A stretch of DNA of 64,000 bases from Bacteroidales bacterium (GTDB lineage: Bacteria; Bacteroidota; Bacteroidia; Bacteroidales; WRLA01), in NCBI GenBank assembly GCA_009777825.1, contig WRLA01000003.1, positions 1 to 64,000 of the forward strand, read 5' to 3'. A program made the translations under genes and the position numbers. Below are positions 43,631 to 52,455 of this stretch, in pieces; positions within the stretch are counted from its first letter, which is position 1, and every line of letters begins with the position of its first letter. Below the pieces are notes generated by a model, which was not told the DNA's origin, did not search any database, and saw only the letters and a program-made list of their open reading frames with translations.

Positions 43631-44167
43631 CTATTTAATTTTCACTTTCATCCTAACCGCCTCCACCGGTTTGTCCATGGCTCCGGTTTTGACGGTGGCG
43701 ATTTTGTCCACTACGTCGAAGCCTGTGGTGATTTCGCCGAAGACGGTGTATTGGTTGTCCAGGTGAGGCGTGCCATTGGGATTCTGTACGATGTAAAACT
43801 GACATCCCGACGATCTTCTCTCCGGATTGACCTGGTCGCCCATGCGTGCTGCCGCCAACGCGCCTTTTTTGTGGAGATGGGTGGGAAGGATTTCCGCCGG
43901 AAGCGTATAGCCCGGGTCAACCACGCCGTCTTTGTTGTGTCCGCCCTGTATCATAAAATTGTTTATGACGCGGTGAAATTCCGAACCCTCGTACCAGCCC
44001 TCACCGACTAACTTCACAAAGTTGTCGCGGTGGAGAGGTGTGTCGTCGTAAAGGAATCCTTCGATGTCGCCGTAGGATGTTTCGATAACAAATTCTACGG
44101 GTTTCTGTGCAAATGTGTTGATACTCATCATCACTAATAAAATTAAAATACTACTAAACTTGTTCAT
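43631..44167 (-). CDS. Periplasmic peptidyl-prolyl isomerase (cyclophilin type)
   Basis: The 178-residue protein has a signal peptide (to about residue 20, INTFAQ) and a single cyclophilin domain: FVIETSYGDIEGFLYDD, HRDNFVKL, EFHRVINNFMIQGG with the catalytic arginine, and GSQFYIV-like CQFYIVQNPNGTPHLD. It speeds proline isomerisation in exported proteins. It is four bases downstream of a second, lipoprotein cyclophilin, and the two form an operon with tdk. The C-terminus is complete. Confidence 0.92.
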   Translation of the reverse strand: MNKFSSILILLVMMSINTFAQKPVEFVIETSYGDIEGFLYDDTPLHRDNFVKLVGEGWYEGSEFHRVINNFMIQGGHNKDGVVDPGYTLPAEILPTHLHKKGALAAARMGDQVNPERRSSGCQFYIVQNPNGTPHLDNQYTVFGEITTGFDVVDKIATVKTGAMDKPVEAVRMKVKIK

Positions 44168-44171
44168 GTTC

Positions 44172-44891
44172 TTATTCTTTAATTAATTCAACTTTCATTA
44201 CTATATTATCTAACGGTCTGTCTTGCGGATTTTTCGGCACGGAGGCGATGGAGTCAATGACGTCGAAACCGTCAATGATTTCTCCGAAGACGGTATAATC
44301 TCTGTCTAAAAAGGGTGTGCCGCCTAATTTTTTATAGATTGCCATTTGTGTTTCGGTGTAGGGTTTTCCTTGTGCTGCGGAGTTGTCCAGCGTTTCTTGT
44401 GTAACGGGACTGCCCTGTACGATATAAAACTGCGAGCCTGACGATTCGCGTTCGGGATTGACATAATCGGGCGTGCGTGCTGCCGCCAGAGCGCCTTTCT
44501 TGTGGATGAAGTCGGGATTTATCTCAGCCTTCAGCGTATAACCCGGACCGCCGTCGCCTAATTCTGCGTCGGCAGCGGCGCCTTTCGATGCGGGGTCGCC
44601 GCCCTGTATCATAAAGCCGGAGATGACGCGGTGAAACAACAGTCCGTCGTAAAACTCCTCGCCGACGAGTTTGATGAAGTTGTCGCGATGGATGGGCGTC
44701 TCGTTATACAGCACGCCGGTCATCGTCCCGAACTTGGTGGTGATTTTAAACTGATACATCCCGTCGTACTTGGCTGTTGCCGTCGTTATTTGTTCCGACG
44801 CGGAGTCAGTGACACTTTTTTGCGATGTTTGTCCACATCCTGCAACCAATAGCGTTGCAATCATTAACAGAGGTAAAAAAAACTTTTTCAT
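44172..44891 (-). CDS. Lipoprotein peptidyl-prolyl isomerase (cyclophilin type)
   Basis: The 239-residue protein carries the lipobox LVAGC (Cys19), so it should be membrane-anchored in the periplasm. The cyclophilin domain follows with HRDNFIKL, LFHRVISGFMIQGGDP, GSQFYIVQG and DYTVFGEIIDGFDV. A loop of about 25 residues (ETLDNSAAQGKPYTETQMAIY) is inserted before the last strands, as in many Bacteroidota paralogues. It starts 4 bases after tdk and precedes the shorter cyclophilin. Confidence 0.92.
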   Translation of the reverse strand: MKKFFLPLLMIATLLVAGCGQTSQKSVTDSASEQITTATAKYDGMYQFKITTKFGTMTGVLYNETPIHRDNFIKLVGEEFYDGLLFHRVISGFMIQGGDPASKGAAADAELGDGGPGYTLKAEINPDFIHKKGALAAARTPDYVNPERESSGSQFYIVQGSPVTQETLDNSAAQGKPYTETQMAIYKKLGGTPFLDRDYTVFGEIIDGFDVIDSIASVPKNPQDRPLDNIVMKVELIKE

Positions 44892-44895
44892 TTTG

Positions 44896-45480
44896 CTACA
44901 TTATATTTTGTTCTACATTAATTATTTCCTGATAACAAATACGGCACAACGGCTCGTAACTCTCGGTTTCGCCCAGCACCACCAACTTGTCGCTCTCGAT
45001 GATGCGATGTGAGTAGTGCGCCAAATTTCCGCATTTCATGCACACGGCGTGTACTTTGGTAACATATTCGGCGCTCGCCAGCAACGCCGGCATCGGTCCG
45101 AAAGGCTTACCGAGATAATCCATGTCCAACCCCGCCACAATGACGCGTACACCCATCGCCGCCAACTTATTGCACACCGGCACCAACTCATCGTCGAAAA
45201 ACTGCGCCTCGTCAATGCCCACAATCTCCGCATTGCCGGCGTAAAACAGAATCTCCGAAGCCGACGCCACCGGCGTAGAGACGATGGCGTTTTCGTCGTG
45301 AGAGACCACCCGCGCCTCGTGATAGCGCACGTCCATAGCAGGTTTGAAAATCTCTACCTTCTGCTTCGCTATGCGAGCGCGTTTCAAACGGCGTATCAGT
45401 TCCTCCGTCTTCCCGGAAAACATCGAACCGCAAATGACCTCGATTGACCCCCTGGGGTCTCTGTTCTGCTCTAAAAACAT
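44896..45480 (-). CDS. tdk: Thymidine kinase
   Basis: Tdk phosphorylates thymidine to dTMP for salvage. The 194-residue protein is a type II thymidine kinase with P-loop [11 protein letters not shown] near residue 19, the VGIDEAQFF Walker B-type segment, the lasso region, and two cysteine pairs (CMKCGN and CRIC) for the structural zinc. It is the first gene of an apparent operon with two cyclophilins (4-base spacings) and has its own promoter. Confidence 0.96.
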   Translation of the reverse strand: MFLEQNRDPRGSIEVICGSMFSGKTEELIRRLKRARIAKQKVEIFKPAMDVRYHEARVVSHDENAIVSTPVASASEILFYAGNAEIVGIDEAQFFDDELVPVCNKLAAMGVRVIVAGLDMDYLGKPFGPMPALLASAEYVTKVHAVCMKCGNLAHYSHRIIESDKLVVLGETESYEPLCRICYQEIINVEQNIM

Positions 45481-45488
45481 GATGGGTG

Positions 45489-45496
45489 CAAAGGTA
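45489..45496 (-). promoter_or_regulatory. Promoter of tdk and the cyclophilin genes
   Basis: TACCTTTG on the minus strand starts eight bases upstream of the tdk ATG, giving a very short or no leader. GAGATTTGAGATTGTGAG-type repeats lie just upstream, at 45507-45535. Confidence 0.6.
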
Positions 45497-45636
45497 CGGT
45501 TTTTTTTGCGATGTGAGATTTGAGATTGTGAGATTATTAACCCCTAACCCCGCTCAGTTTAGGTAGTCTATCACGATAGCAATAACCTCTTTCTCAATCC
45601 GGCAACACACTGAATGCGCTCCAAGAGACATAGCCG

Positions 45637-45990
45637 TTACCATTGGTTAATCAAACGAATATTTGTCCAAGTTAGATTCTCTACGCACTGCGTAGAGAAT
45701 TGGTTAAAATCGGGAAAAACTAAATAAAATTGTCTGACATTCCACAAATTTGCCTCCGAAAAACCTTTACCAATCGTATCTGATAAATATCGTGATAGGT
45801 TTGTGATTAGGTAATCGCCGTAGTTGGCACGGTTTTGTCCGTGTTGTTCCTGTTCAATAATACGTTTGCCGATTTGCCAATAAGTTTGCACCATTATTGT
45901 ATTAACTGTTTTGTAAACAGATTTTCGCGCTTGTTTCAGTAATTCATTGATTTCGCTGTAAAACATATTTTCATTTTTCGATAATTCAGA
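45637..45990 (-). pseudogene. Truncated DUF1016 (YhcG-type) gene
   Basis: The 117 or so codons match the N-terminal DUF1016 domain: YSEINELLKQARKSVYKTVNTIMVQTYWQIGKRIIE, then YGDYLITNLSRYLS and GFSEANLWNVRQFYL. Full-length members are about 350 residues with a C-terminal PD-(D/E)XK nuclease half. Here the frame ends at NLTWTNIRLINQW, just where the family continues toward the nuclease half, so only the N-terminal domain is left. The 150 bases after it hold no recognisable remainder. Confidence 0.75.
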
Positions 45991-46073
45991 CATAACGATT
46001 ATTTTTTGCAAAAATACACTTTTTATTTGAAATCTTGATTTGGTTTATTTTTCTTCGCCAAAAGTTCTTTCCT

Positions 46074-47180
46074 TTATTTTTCATTCTCAACTATCAACTC
46101 ATAATTTGTACTCCGTCCTCCCGCTTCATCTTGTTTCAAAATGCCTTTTTCTATTAAATCTTTTATGTCTCTTAAAGCGGTGTCCGAAGAAATTTTCGTC
46201 ATTTTTGCCCACTTCGAGGAAGTAAGTTTGCCATAGAAATTATCGAATAGTTTGTTGACAATAAGTTTTTGACGTTCATTGAGTTGAGTGTTTTTGTGTT
46301 TTTCCCAAAAATTTGCCTTGCGAAACACACTTTTAAGAGTAATTTCTGTGTTAAGCAACGAGTTTTTCAAACAATTAAGAAACCAATTTAGCCAAAACGT
46401 TATATCTGAATCACTATGTTGAGTATTTCCCAATGCTGAATAATATTTCTTTCTCTCTTTCAAAATTTGGTTTGACATGCTGTAAAATCGTTGCGGACTA
46501 CCATCGCTACGAGCCAATAGCATATCAGAAATGGCTCTTGCAATACGCCCGTTTCCGTCGTCAAATGGGTGAATTGTTACAAACCATAAATGAGCAATGG
46601 CAGATTTTATGACTGAATCAATTTGGGATTTTTCATTTACCCAACTGATAAATTTATCCATTTCTGTCTTCACATTTTTTGCTTCAACTGCTTCGTAATG
46701 AACCTTTTCCTGTCCCATTGCTCCTGAAACCACCTGCATTTCTCCTGTGCGATATTGTCCAACTTCAATTTTATACATTCCGCTTCTACCTGAAGGGAAA
46801 AGCGCCGAATGCCAACCGAAAAGTCGGCCTTCGCTTAAATCATCGGTGTAATTTTGAGTTGCGTCAAGTAACATTTCCACAACCCCTTCTACATTTCTGT
46901 CAATAAATTCTAACCCTCCTGTTTCCAAGCCCAAACGCTTTGCAATAGAAGAACGAACTTGTTTACGATTAAGTTTTTCACCCTCTATCTCAGACGATTT
47001 CATAATATCAAGGGTTAAAGTTTCAAGCACTGCTTCTGATTTCAATGAAAATCCCAAAGCATTCATTGTGCCCAATAATTTGCCCTGTAAATTACGAACT
47101 TTGCCAAGTACGACGGCTATTTTACTGTAATCCCAAGTAAAATCTGTCCAATTTTCACGCTGATAAATGTACTTTGCCAT
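46074..47180 (-). CDS. Fic family protein with N-terminal DUF4172
   Basis: Fic enzymes transfer AMP or other groups from nucleotides to target proteins. The 368-residue protein has an N-terminal DUF4172 domain (MAKYIYQRENWTDFTW to about residue 80), an (S/T)xxxE(G/N)-type inhibitory helix SSEIEGE, the active-site motif HPFDDGNGR, and a C-terminal winged helix (ISSDTALRDIKDLIEKG). The inhibitory motif ahead of the Fic core suggests self-inhibition by its own N-terminal part. I start at 47180; the frame continues upstream, but that part is a perfect hairpin repeat. No separate antitoxin gene is adjacent. Confidence 0.9.
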   Translation of the reverse strand: MAKYIYQRENWTDFTWDYSKIAVVLGKVRNLQGKLLGTMNALGFSLKSEAVLETLTLDIMKSSEIEGEKLNRKQVRSSIAKRLGLETGGLEFIDRNVEGVVEMLLDATQNYTDDLSEGRLFGWHSALFPSGRSGMYKIEVGQYRTGEMQVVSGAMGQEKVHYEAVEAKNVKTEMDKFISWVNEKSQIDSVIKSAIAHLWFVTIHPFDDGNGRIARAISDMLLARSDGSPQRFYSMSNQILKERKKYYSALGNTQHSDSDITFWLNWFLNCLKNSLLNTEITLKSVFRKANFWEKHKNTQLNERQKLIVNKLFDNFYGKLTSSKWAKMTKISSDTALRDIKDLIEKGILKQDEAGGRSTNYELIVENEK

Positions 47181-47224
47181 ATCAAATAAATTTTGCGGCG
47201 AATATACATAATATTTTCCGCATT

Positions 47225-47259
47225 TTATGCGGCGAAAAAATGTTTTTTTCGCCGCATAA
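47225..47259. promoter_or_regulatory. Perfect 16-bp hairpin in the fic leader
   Basis: TTATGCGGCGAAAAAA (47225-47240) and its exact complement (47244-47259) are separated by three bases. It ends 45 bases upstream of the fic start. A half-copy, TTGCGGCGAA, lies at 47193-47202. It could be an operator for a dimeric repressor, an attenuator, or a repeat element. A minus-strand promoter box TATCTTTG lies further up at 47543-47550. Confidence 0.6.
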
Positions 47260-47898
47260 GATTTTCTGCTTTTTTGCTGCCATTTCGCCTCGTTTTCGCC
47301 AATTATAGCCATCTTCTACCTATACCGCAAATAAATAAGTTCATGCCAATAAAACGACGCGAACGTTATCTATCCATCCTTGCGATAAAACAGTTGTTGA
47401 AAGTTTAGTTACACAAGAACAAAAGCAAAGTAGATGTTGTAACTTATTGATTATTAAAGTAAAAAGCCCACTTTTACTTCTCGTGGGTAACAAATGAGTA
47501 ACAAAACAGCCTTTTTTTGGCTTTTTAGTGGGCTTTTCACGGCAAAGATACAAAAAATTATTTATTCGGCATAGGGACTGTTCAAAACGTAAACTTTTTT
47601 AGTCGCTGCCGGTAAAATTGACGGCAGTAGTATTTCGTCATTTTATTTCTATTAGTTTTTTCATGTGTAACTGAAAAGGAAAAGCACTGCCGCCACCCCG
47701 CCGCCTCTGCTTCTTATAAAGTACCTTTTGTTCAATTACCCCGTGAGTGTACATACGTCATGGTGTTTGTGTTTATGCCATGCTGATAATCAATGAAATC
47801 AATGATTATGTTATTTCAGATTACTTTTGAGGTTAAAACATTGATTGTCAGTTAAAAATTACTGCATTGGTGGTTTTTTGACAAAAAAAGACAGTGTG

Positions 47899-47950
47899 TT
47901 TTTGAGCCTTTTTTGAGCCATTTTTGAGCCTTTTTTGAGCCTTTTTTGAC
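47899..47950. repeat. Tandem 11-bp repeat (TTTTTTGAGCC), iteron-like
   Basis: Four consecutive TTTTTGAGCC units spaced 10-12 bp, plus a fifth ending in TTTTTTGAC. Direct repeats of this size and phasing are typical of replication-initiator binding sites; no binding is shown. Confidence 0.75.
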
Positions 47951-47971
47951 AATTAATATTACTGTGTTATC

Positions 47972-48001
47972 TACCGTCATTTACCGCCATTTACCGCCAT
48001 T
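47972..48001. repeat. Tandem 10-bp repeat (TACCGCCATT)
   Basis: Three head-to-tail units, TACCGTCATT and two of TACCGCCATT, 22 bp after the first array. The ten-base period places them on the same face of the helix. Confidence 0.7.
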
Positions 48002-48028
48002 CCCAACGTTTGCAGTCGTGCCGCCTGT

Positions 48029-48370
48029 TTAATCTTCAATGCCGTGATTTTTCCGTATCTGTGCAAATGGGTCTATCGGGGGCAAAAAGTCATATCCTAT
48101 CCGTATAACTTGTTCTTTGTCGCCATCTGTACCATCAAAGGTATAATGTTTGTTGCTTGTCTCCAAACGCTTACTGACAATGTACGGCAAAAGTCCGTTT
48201 ATCATTTGCCACCGTTCCTTTGGTTCTAACTTCGCTAAATCGGCTTCCAACGTTTTCATGTTATTTTGCAAAATATCAAATATCCATTCTCTTACATTCT
48301 TTGTAACCTTGTTTGGCGTTCCCTTTGGTCGCCCGTGTGGATTGCCCGTTTGTCCTTTTTTTTGTGCCAT
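48029..48370 (-). CDS. Small basic protein of mobile elements (GNPxGRPKG type)
   Basis: The 113-residue protein starts GQTGNPHGRPKGTPNKVTKNVREWI, a motif seen in small phage- and element-encoded proteins, some of which are terminase-small-subunit-like. A helix pair follows (NNMKTLEADLAKLEPKERWQMINGLLPYI). It is downstream of the replication-protein remnant in the same direction. The role is not known. Confidence 0.6.
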   Translation of the reverse strand: MAQKKGQTGNPHGRPKGTPNKVTKNVREWIFDILQNNMKTLEADLAKLEPKERWQMINGLLPYIVSKRLETSNKHYTFDGTDGDKEQVIRIGYDFLPPIDPFAQIRKNHGIED

Positions 48371-48509
48371 AATTCAAAATTTTAAAATATGTAGATGATT
48401 GTTGTTTTCATATTTTCATGGTAACGGTTTTTTTACTGTTTATAATATACTGATGTTTCCATTTTTGGCAACATTTACAAGTTATTATATTTAAGTGTAA
48501 ATGGCACTT

Positions 48510-49235
48510 TTAGCGTGCATATTTTGCAACGTCAAAAATGGCGGTTTCCAACTCCGTAACCAAGTCGTTTTTGTTTCCATTTTTGGCAACAATCATTTTG
48601 TTTAACTCTGCCTTTAACTTTGCATAATCGGAACGGCTGCTAAATTTCCGTTCTGCTTTCAGTTCATTCAAAAACTCGCTGATAATATCCTGTCCTTGTT
48701 GCTGCAACAAATAAGAAAATAACGCCTCTTTTGCCTCTTTTTTACTGCTTACATTGTCTATCATAAAATCTCTGCTTTTTAATTTTTGTATTGTTTTAAA
48801 TTCATTGTACCATTGTTGCACGATTGCATAATAAAAAACCTCGTCATACAACGTTGCACCGGTTACATCGGTTTTAAATTGTTTTGCTACTCTTTTGGTT
48901 ATTCTCATTTCATACCTCAAAAGGTTGTCGTTTTTAAAAATATCCGGCACTTTCGTATTGCTGTTTTTTGCCTCTTTTACTTTGTCGTAAAGTATTAATT
49001 GCCGCTGATGATTGTTGTAGTATAGCGTATCGGCGTTGCTTTGCAGTCGGTTGAAATATGGTTTTTGTCCCAAAAAAGTGTAATAGTCGGGGGGTGGTCT
49101 TTTTGTAGGAATAACGGTTGAAACGTCCAAACGTAATGCCTTTGCTATCCCTATATCAAAGTGGAGGTTGTCGCTCAACTTTTCAATGGCTTGCTGTGTA
49201 CTGCTTCTTTGTAGTGTGTGGATATGGTGCGTCAT
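48510..49235 (-). pseudogene. 5'-truncated phage/plasmid replication initiation protein (gene II/X-like)
   Basis: The 241 codons resemble the C-terminal two-thirds of gene II/X-type replication proteins of filamentous phages and small plasmids in Bacteroidota: RLDVSTVIPTKRPPPDYY, FNRLQSNADTLYYNN, RQLILYDKVKEAK, LLRYEMRITKR, VTGATLYDEVFY. The N-terminal part is missing: codon 1 lies within the palindromic repeat at 49231-49262, so insertion of repeats probably cut the gene. With the iteron-like arrays and the small basic protein, it marks an inactive element of about 1.7-1.9 kb. No coat or secretion genes are seen. Confidence 0.65.
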
Positions 49236-49339
49236 TGCGAGGAGGAACGACGAAGCAATCCAGAGTAATTCTCTGTGAAACTCCGTGCTCTCTCCCCCTT
49301 TGGGGGAGCCGGAGGGGGCTGTCTCTGTGCTGAAAAAAC
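49231..49339. repeat. Nested palindromic repeats
   Basis: Three repeat types lie together. At 49231-49262 is a GTCATTGCGAGGAGG... GAAGCAATC palindrome. At 49271-49339 is the right arm of the CTCTGTG palindrome seen at 30736-30772, and this is split at about 49291-49320 by a C5/G5 palindrome of the same type as the valS cassette ends. The CTCTGTGCTGAAAAAA end follows the inserted piece. Repeats of this type therefore insert into each other. Confidence 0.75.
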
Positions 49340-49399
49340 AAAATGCTAAAATATTTCTCTTGTGCCCTCGTTATTTTTTAATATCATTCACACCGAATT

Positions 49400-50962
49400 A
49401 TGGATAAAATATCAATTTTATGGGTTGACGACGAGATAGAGATTCTCAAGCCCCACATTATGTTTTTAGAACAAAAAGGCTACGTATGCGACACGATAAA
49501 CAACGGGCGTGATGCGCTCGACATGATAGAGAAGGGAAATTACGACATCGTCTTTCTGGACGAACACATGCCCGGACTTTCGGGATTGGAGACGTTGACG
49601 GTGATAAAAAACATCGCCCCGGCGCTGCCCGTGGTGATGATCACCAAGAGCGAGGAAGAGCATGTGATGGAAGGCGCCATCGGCAGCAGCATCGCCGACT
49701 ATTTGATAAAGCCGGTCAATCCGCACCAAATATTGCTGGCGTTGAAGAAAATCATGGACAGCCGCGCCATCGTAAGTTCAAAGACATCCTCCGACTACCA
49801 ACAGCAATTCCGTCAAATCAGCATGGAGATAAGCGGAGGCTTGGACCACGAACAGTGGATGGACATCTATAAACGCTTGGTCAACTGGGAGTTGAAGTTA
49901 GAAAAGTCCGACGACGAGAGCATGCACGAGATTTTGCAGATGCAGAAAGAAGAAGCCAATACGGTATTTTGCAAGTATTACCAAAACTCGTATGAGGAGT
50001 GGCTCAAGGGCAATCAGCCGGATCGTCCGGTGTTTTCTCATACTGTGTTGAAAGAGAAACTGTTCCCGTTGCTCAACAGCAATCCCAAGAAGCCGGTTTT
50101 TCTAATAGTCGTTGATAATTTGCGTTTCGACCAGTGGAAAGCCATCGCGCCGCTGTTGGAACGTTTCTACCGCGTGAAAAAGGAAGAGATGTACTACAGC
50201 ATCCTCCCGACCACGACCCAATATGCCCGCAACAGTTTCTTCGCCGGCTTGATGCCCAGCGAGATAGAACGCAAATACCCGCAATACTGGCTCAACGAAA
50301 CCGACGAAGGCGGCAAAAACAACTGCGAATCGGAACTCTTGGAGATGCTGCTGAAACGCTACGGCATCAACATCCGGCACTCCTACAACAAAATATTAAA
50401 CTTGGATGCCGGCAGAAAACTCTCGGAAAACATCGCCAACTACTTTAACAACAAGTTGAACGTCATCGTCTATAACTTCGTGGACATGCTCTCCCACGCA
50501 CGCACGGAGATGGAAATCATCAGAGAACTTGCCAACGACGAGAAAGCCTACCGCTCGCTCACGCTCTCGTGGCTTGAACATTCGCCGCTTTACGACATCC
50601 TGCGCACGTTAGCGTCTCATAATGTGGACGTTGTCATCACCACCGACCACGGCTCGGTACGCGTGGTAAAACCGGTAAAAGTCATCGGTGACAGAGAAAC
50701 CAGCACCAACCTGCGCTACAAAACCGGTCGCAACCTCAACTACAACGCCAAAGAGGTCTTCGAGGTGCGCGACCCGCAAAAGATATTCCTGCCCAAAAAC
50801 AACATTACCTCCTCATTCATCTTTGCCCGTAGCGGCGACTTCTTAGTCTATCCGAACAACTACAACCACCACGTGAAGTACTACGACAGCACCTTCCAAC
50901 ATGGCGGCATCTCAATGGAAGAGGTGATGATCCCGTTTATAACGCTGCAACCGAAAGCGTAG
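49400..50962 (+). CDS. porX: PorX-type response regulator with PglZ domain (T9SS regulation)
   Basis: The 520-residue protein has an N-terminal CheY-like receiver (ILWVDDE, phospho-acceptor in IVFLDEHMPG, Lys in LIKPVNP), a short helical linker (about 120-200), and a PglZ-type alkaline-phosphatase-superfamily domain (VFLIVVDNLRFDQW, TTTQYARNSFF, ITTDHGSVRV). This is the architecture and length of PorX, which with the PorY kinase controls type IX secretion genes. The presence of T9SS cargo at 10-11.7 kb and 26-30 kb supports the call. PorY is not adjacent, which is usual. The MFS gene starts 3 bases after it. Confidence 0.95.
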   Translation: MDKISILWVDDEIEILKPHIMFLEQKGYVCDTINNGRDALDMIEKGNYDIVFLDEHMPGLSGLETLTVIKNIAPALPVVMITKSEEEHVMEGAIGSSIADYLIKPVNPHQILLALKKIMDSRAIVSSKTSSDYQQQFRQISMEISGGLDHEQWMDIYKRLVNWELKLEKSDDESMHEILQMQKEEANTVFCKYYQNSYEEWLKGNQPDRPVFSHTVLKEKLFPLLNSNPKKPVFLIVVDNLRFDQWKAIAPLLERFYRVKKEEMYYSILPTTTQYARNSFFAGLMPSEIERKYPQYWLNETDEGGKNNCESELLEMLLKRYGINIRHSYNKILNLDAGRKLSENIANYFNNKLNVIVYNFVDMLSHARTEMEIIRELANDEKAYRSLTLSWLEHSPLYDILRTLASHNVDVVITTDHGSVRVVKPVKVIGDRETSTNLRYKTGRNLNYNAKEVFEVRDPQKIFLPKNNITSSFIFARSGDFLVYPNNYNHHVKYYDSTFQHGGISMEEVMIPFITLQPKA

Positions 50963-50965
50963 AGT

Positions 50966-52267
50966 ATGGGAGTGTTTCGCAACATGTTTTCGGCATTGTA
51001 CCACCGGGACTTCAGAAATTTCTGGTTCGGGCAGGTCGTCTCTACTACCGGCAGTATGATTCAGGTAACGGTGTTGAGTTGGTATATCTATCAGATCAGT
51101 GGCTCGCCGTTTTTGTTGGGGTTGATGGGGGTTTTCGAGTTCGGACCGGTACTGGTTTTGATACTGTTCGTCGGAGTGCTTATCGAGCGTTTTCCGAAGC
51201 GTAACATTCTGATTTTCACGCAGGCGCTGTTGTTAGTGCAGTCGTTGTTGCTGGCTCTTTTGGTGTGGACGGGTTCCACCAACTATTGGCTTTTCGCCAT
51301 GTTGGCGCTGATTGGCGGCATCTCTATGAGCATTGACCAGCCGACGCGGCAGTCTTATTTCGTAGAGTTGGTCGGCGAGAAAGACCTCCCTAACGCCATC
51401 TCGTTAAACTCCACTACGTTCAACCTGGCACGCATTATCGGTCCCATCATTGCCGGCATTGTGATGAAATACGTCGGCGCAGCGCAGTGCTTCTTGCTGA
51501 ACGGATTGAGTTTCATCCCCGTTTTATATACGATATCGCTGATTAAAATCAATAAAAAGCCCAATCCAGACATTTTTGAGCGGCAGATTTTCCATGGCAT
51601 CAAAAAAGGATTTCAATACGCCGTCAAAAATCGGAACATATTCCCTACTTTCCTGATAATGTTGATGGTATGCACTTTTGCCATGAATTACGGCGTCATC
51701 CTTCCGGTTTTGGCGAAAGATGTGTTGTCGGGCGATGAGTCCACCTACAGCCTTCTCATGTCCATCTTTGGGATGGGTTCGCTGTGCGGGGCGTTGTTTA
51801 TGGGAAGCCGAGGGCAGCACATCTCCAACAAAAACTTCTTGGTGATGGTGGCGTTGTGCATGGCGGCGTTGCAAATAACAGCGTTTTTTACTACGACTAC
51901 GCTCAGTAGCCAATGGTCTCTTGTCGTCGTTTCCATCTTGCTGGCGTGCATCGGCTTCCTGATATTTTGTTTTCTCAACCGCGCCAACACCCGCATCCAA
52001 CTCAACACCTCCGACGACTACCGCAGCCGCATCATGAGCATCTACATCCTCATCACCACCGGCACCGCCCCGCTCGGACACACCTTCTCCGGCTTTATCA
52101 TGAAACAGTTCGGCGGAGCGCACGCATTTTTATTCAACGGTTCAATAACGCTTGTGATGGTCGGTGTTCTATACCTTGTCTATCACAATTATCTTGTAAA
52201 AGCAAGAGTCGTCCCTGTTTCGGAGAAAGACAGGCAAGATATTGCTAATATTCTAAATCGAGAATAG
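50966..52267 (+). CDS. MFS transporter (exporter, MFS_3 type)
   Basis: The 433 residues make about twelve membrane helices. The region after helix 4 holds GGISMSIDQPTRQSYFVELV, and the overall pattern (FRNFWFGQVVSTTGSMIQ at the N-terminus, a long loop near residue 205) fits the MFS_3/EntS-like exporters. The substrate cannot be predicted. It begins three bases after porX, so it is co-transcribed, an arrangement that need not mean functional linkage. Confidence 0.9.
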   Translation: MGVFRNMFSALYHRDFRNFWFGQVVSTTGSMIQVTVLSWYIYQISGSPFLLGLMGVFEFGPVLVLILFVGVLIERFPKRNILIFTQALLLVQSLLLALLVWTGSTNYWLFAMLALIGGISMSIDQPTRQSYFVELVGEKDLPNAISLNSTTFNLARIIGPIIAGIVMKYVGAAQCFLLNGLSFIPVLYTISLIKINKKPNPDIFERQIFHGIKKGFQYAVKNRNIFPTFLIMLMVCTFAMNYGVILPVLAKDVLSGDESTYSLLMSIFGMGSLCGALFMGSRGQHISNKNFLVMVALCMAALQITAFFTTTTLSSQWSLVVVSILLACIGFLIFCFLNRANTRIQLNTSDDYRSRIMSIYILITTGTAPLGHTFSGFIMKQFGGAHAFLFNGSITLVMVGVLYLVYHNYLVKARVVPVSEKDRQDIANILNRE

Positions 52268-52404
52268 GGAAGTTTCCCAAAACTCCATACACCGTTCCGT
52301 TTTCTCTATTGTGAATCAAAGGGATTCTCAGCGCTCATATCATACTGAATAGCAGCGAGCGTCATTTGGAAGACATCAATTCAAAGAGAAATAGAAAAAT
52401 ATAC

Positions 52405-52412
52405 TATCTTTG
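52405..52412 (+). promoter_or_regulatory. Promoter of the glycosyltransferase remnant and sulfatase genes
   Basis: TATCTTTG, 43 bases ahead of the chosen ATG at 52456. It excludes the longer open frame that starts at 52366. Confidence 0.6.
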
Positions 52413-52455
52413 CACTTTAAAAACTTTATGCATCAAGGAAGAAGAATATCATAAA

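Larger units (their letters stand above)
47260..48028. other. Gene-free stretch with inverted repeats and iteron-like arrays
   Basis: About 770 bases with no credible gene. An 11-bp inverted repeat, AAAAGCCCACT near 47462 and AGTGGGCTTTT near 47526, encloses about 55 bases. Tandem arrays follow at 47899-47950 and 47972-48001. The position downstream of a replication-protein remnant suggests the non-coding part of an integrated plasmid or ssDNA phage. Confidence 0.5.

Noticed and set aside
45481-45636. RelE-type toxin fragment
   Set aside because: A 25-codon frame ending in IVIDYLN weakly recalls toxin ends, but it is too short to support.
47899-48001. CRISPR array
   Set aside because: Units are 10-11 bp and contiguous without spacers, and no cas genes are nearby.
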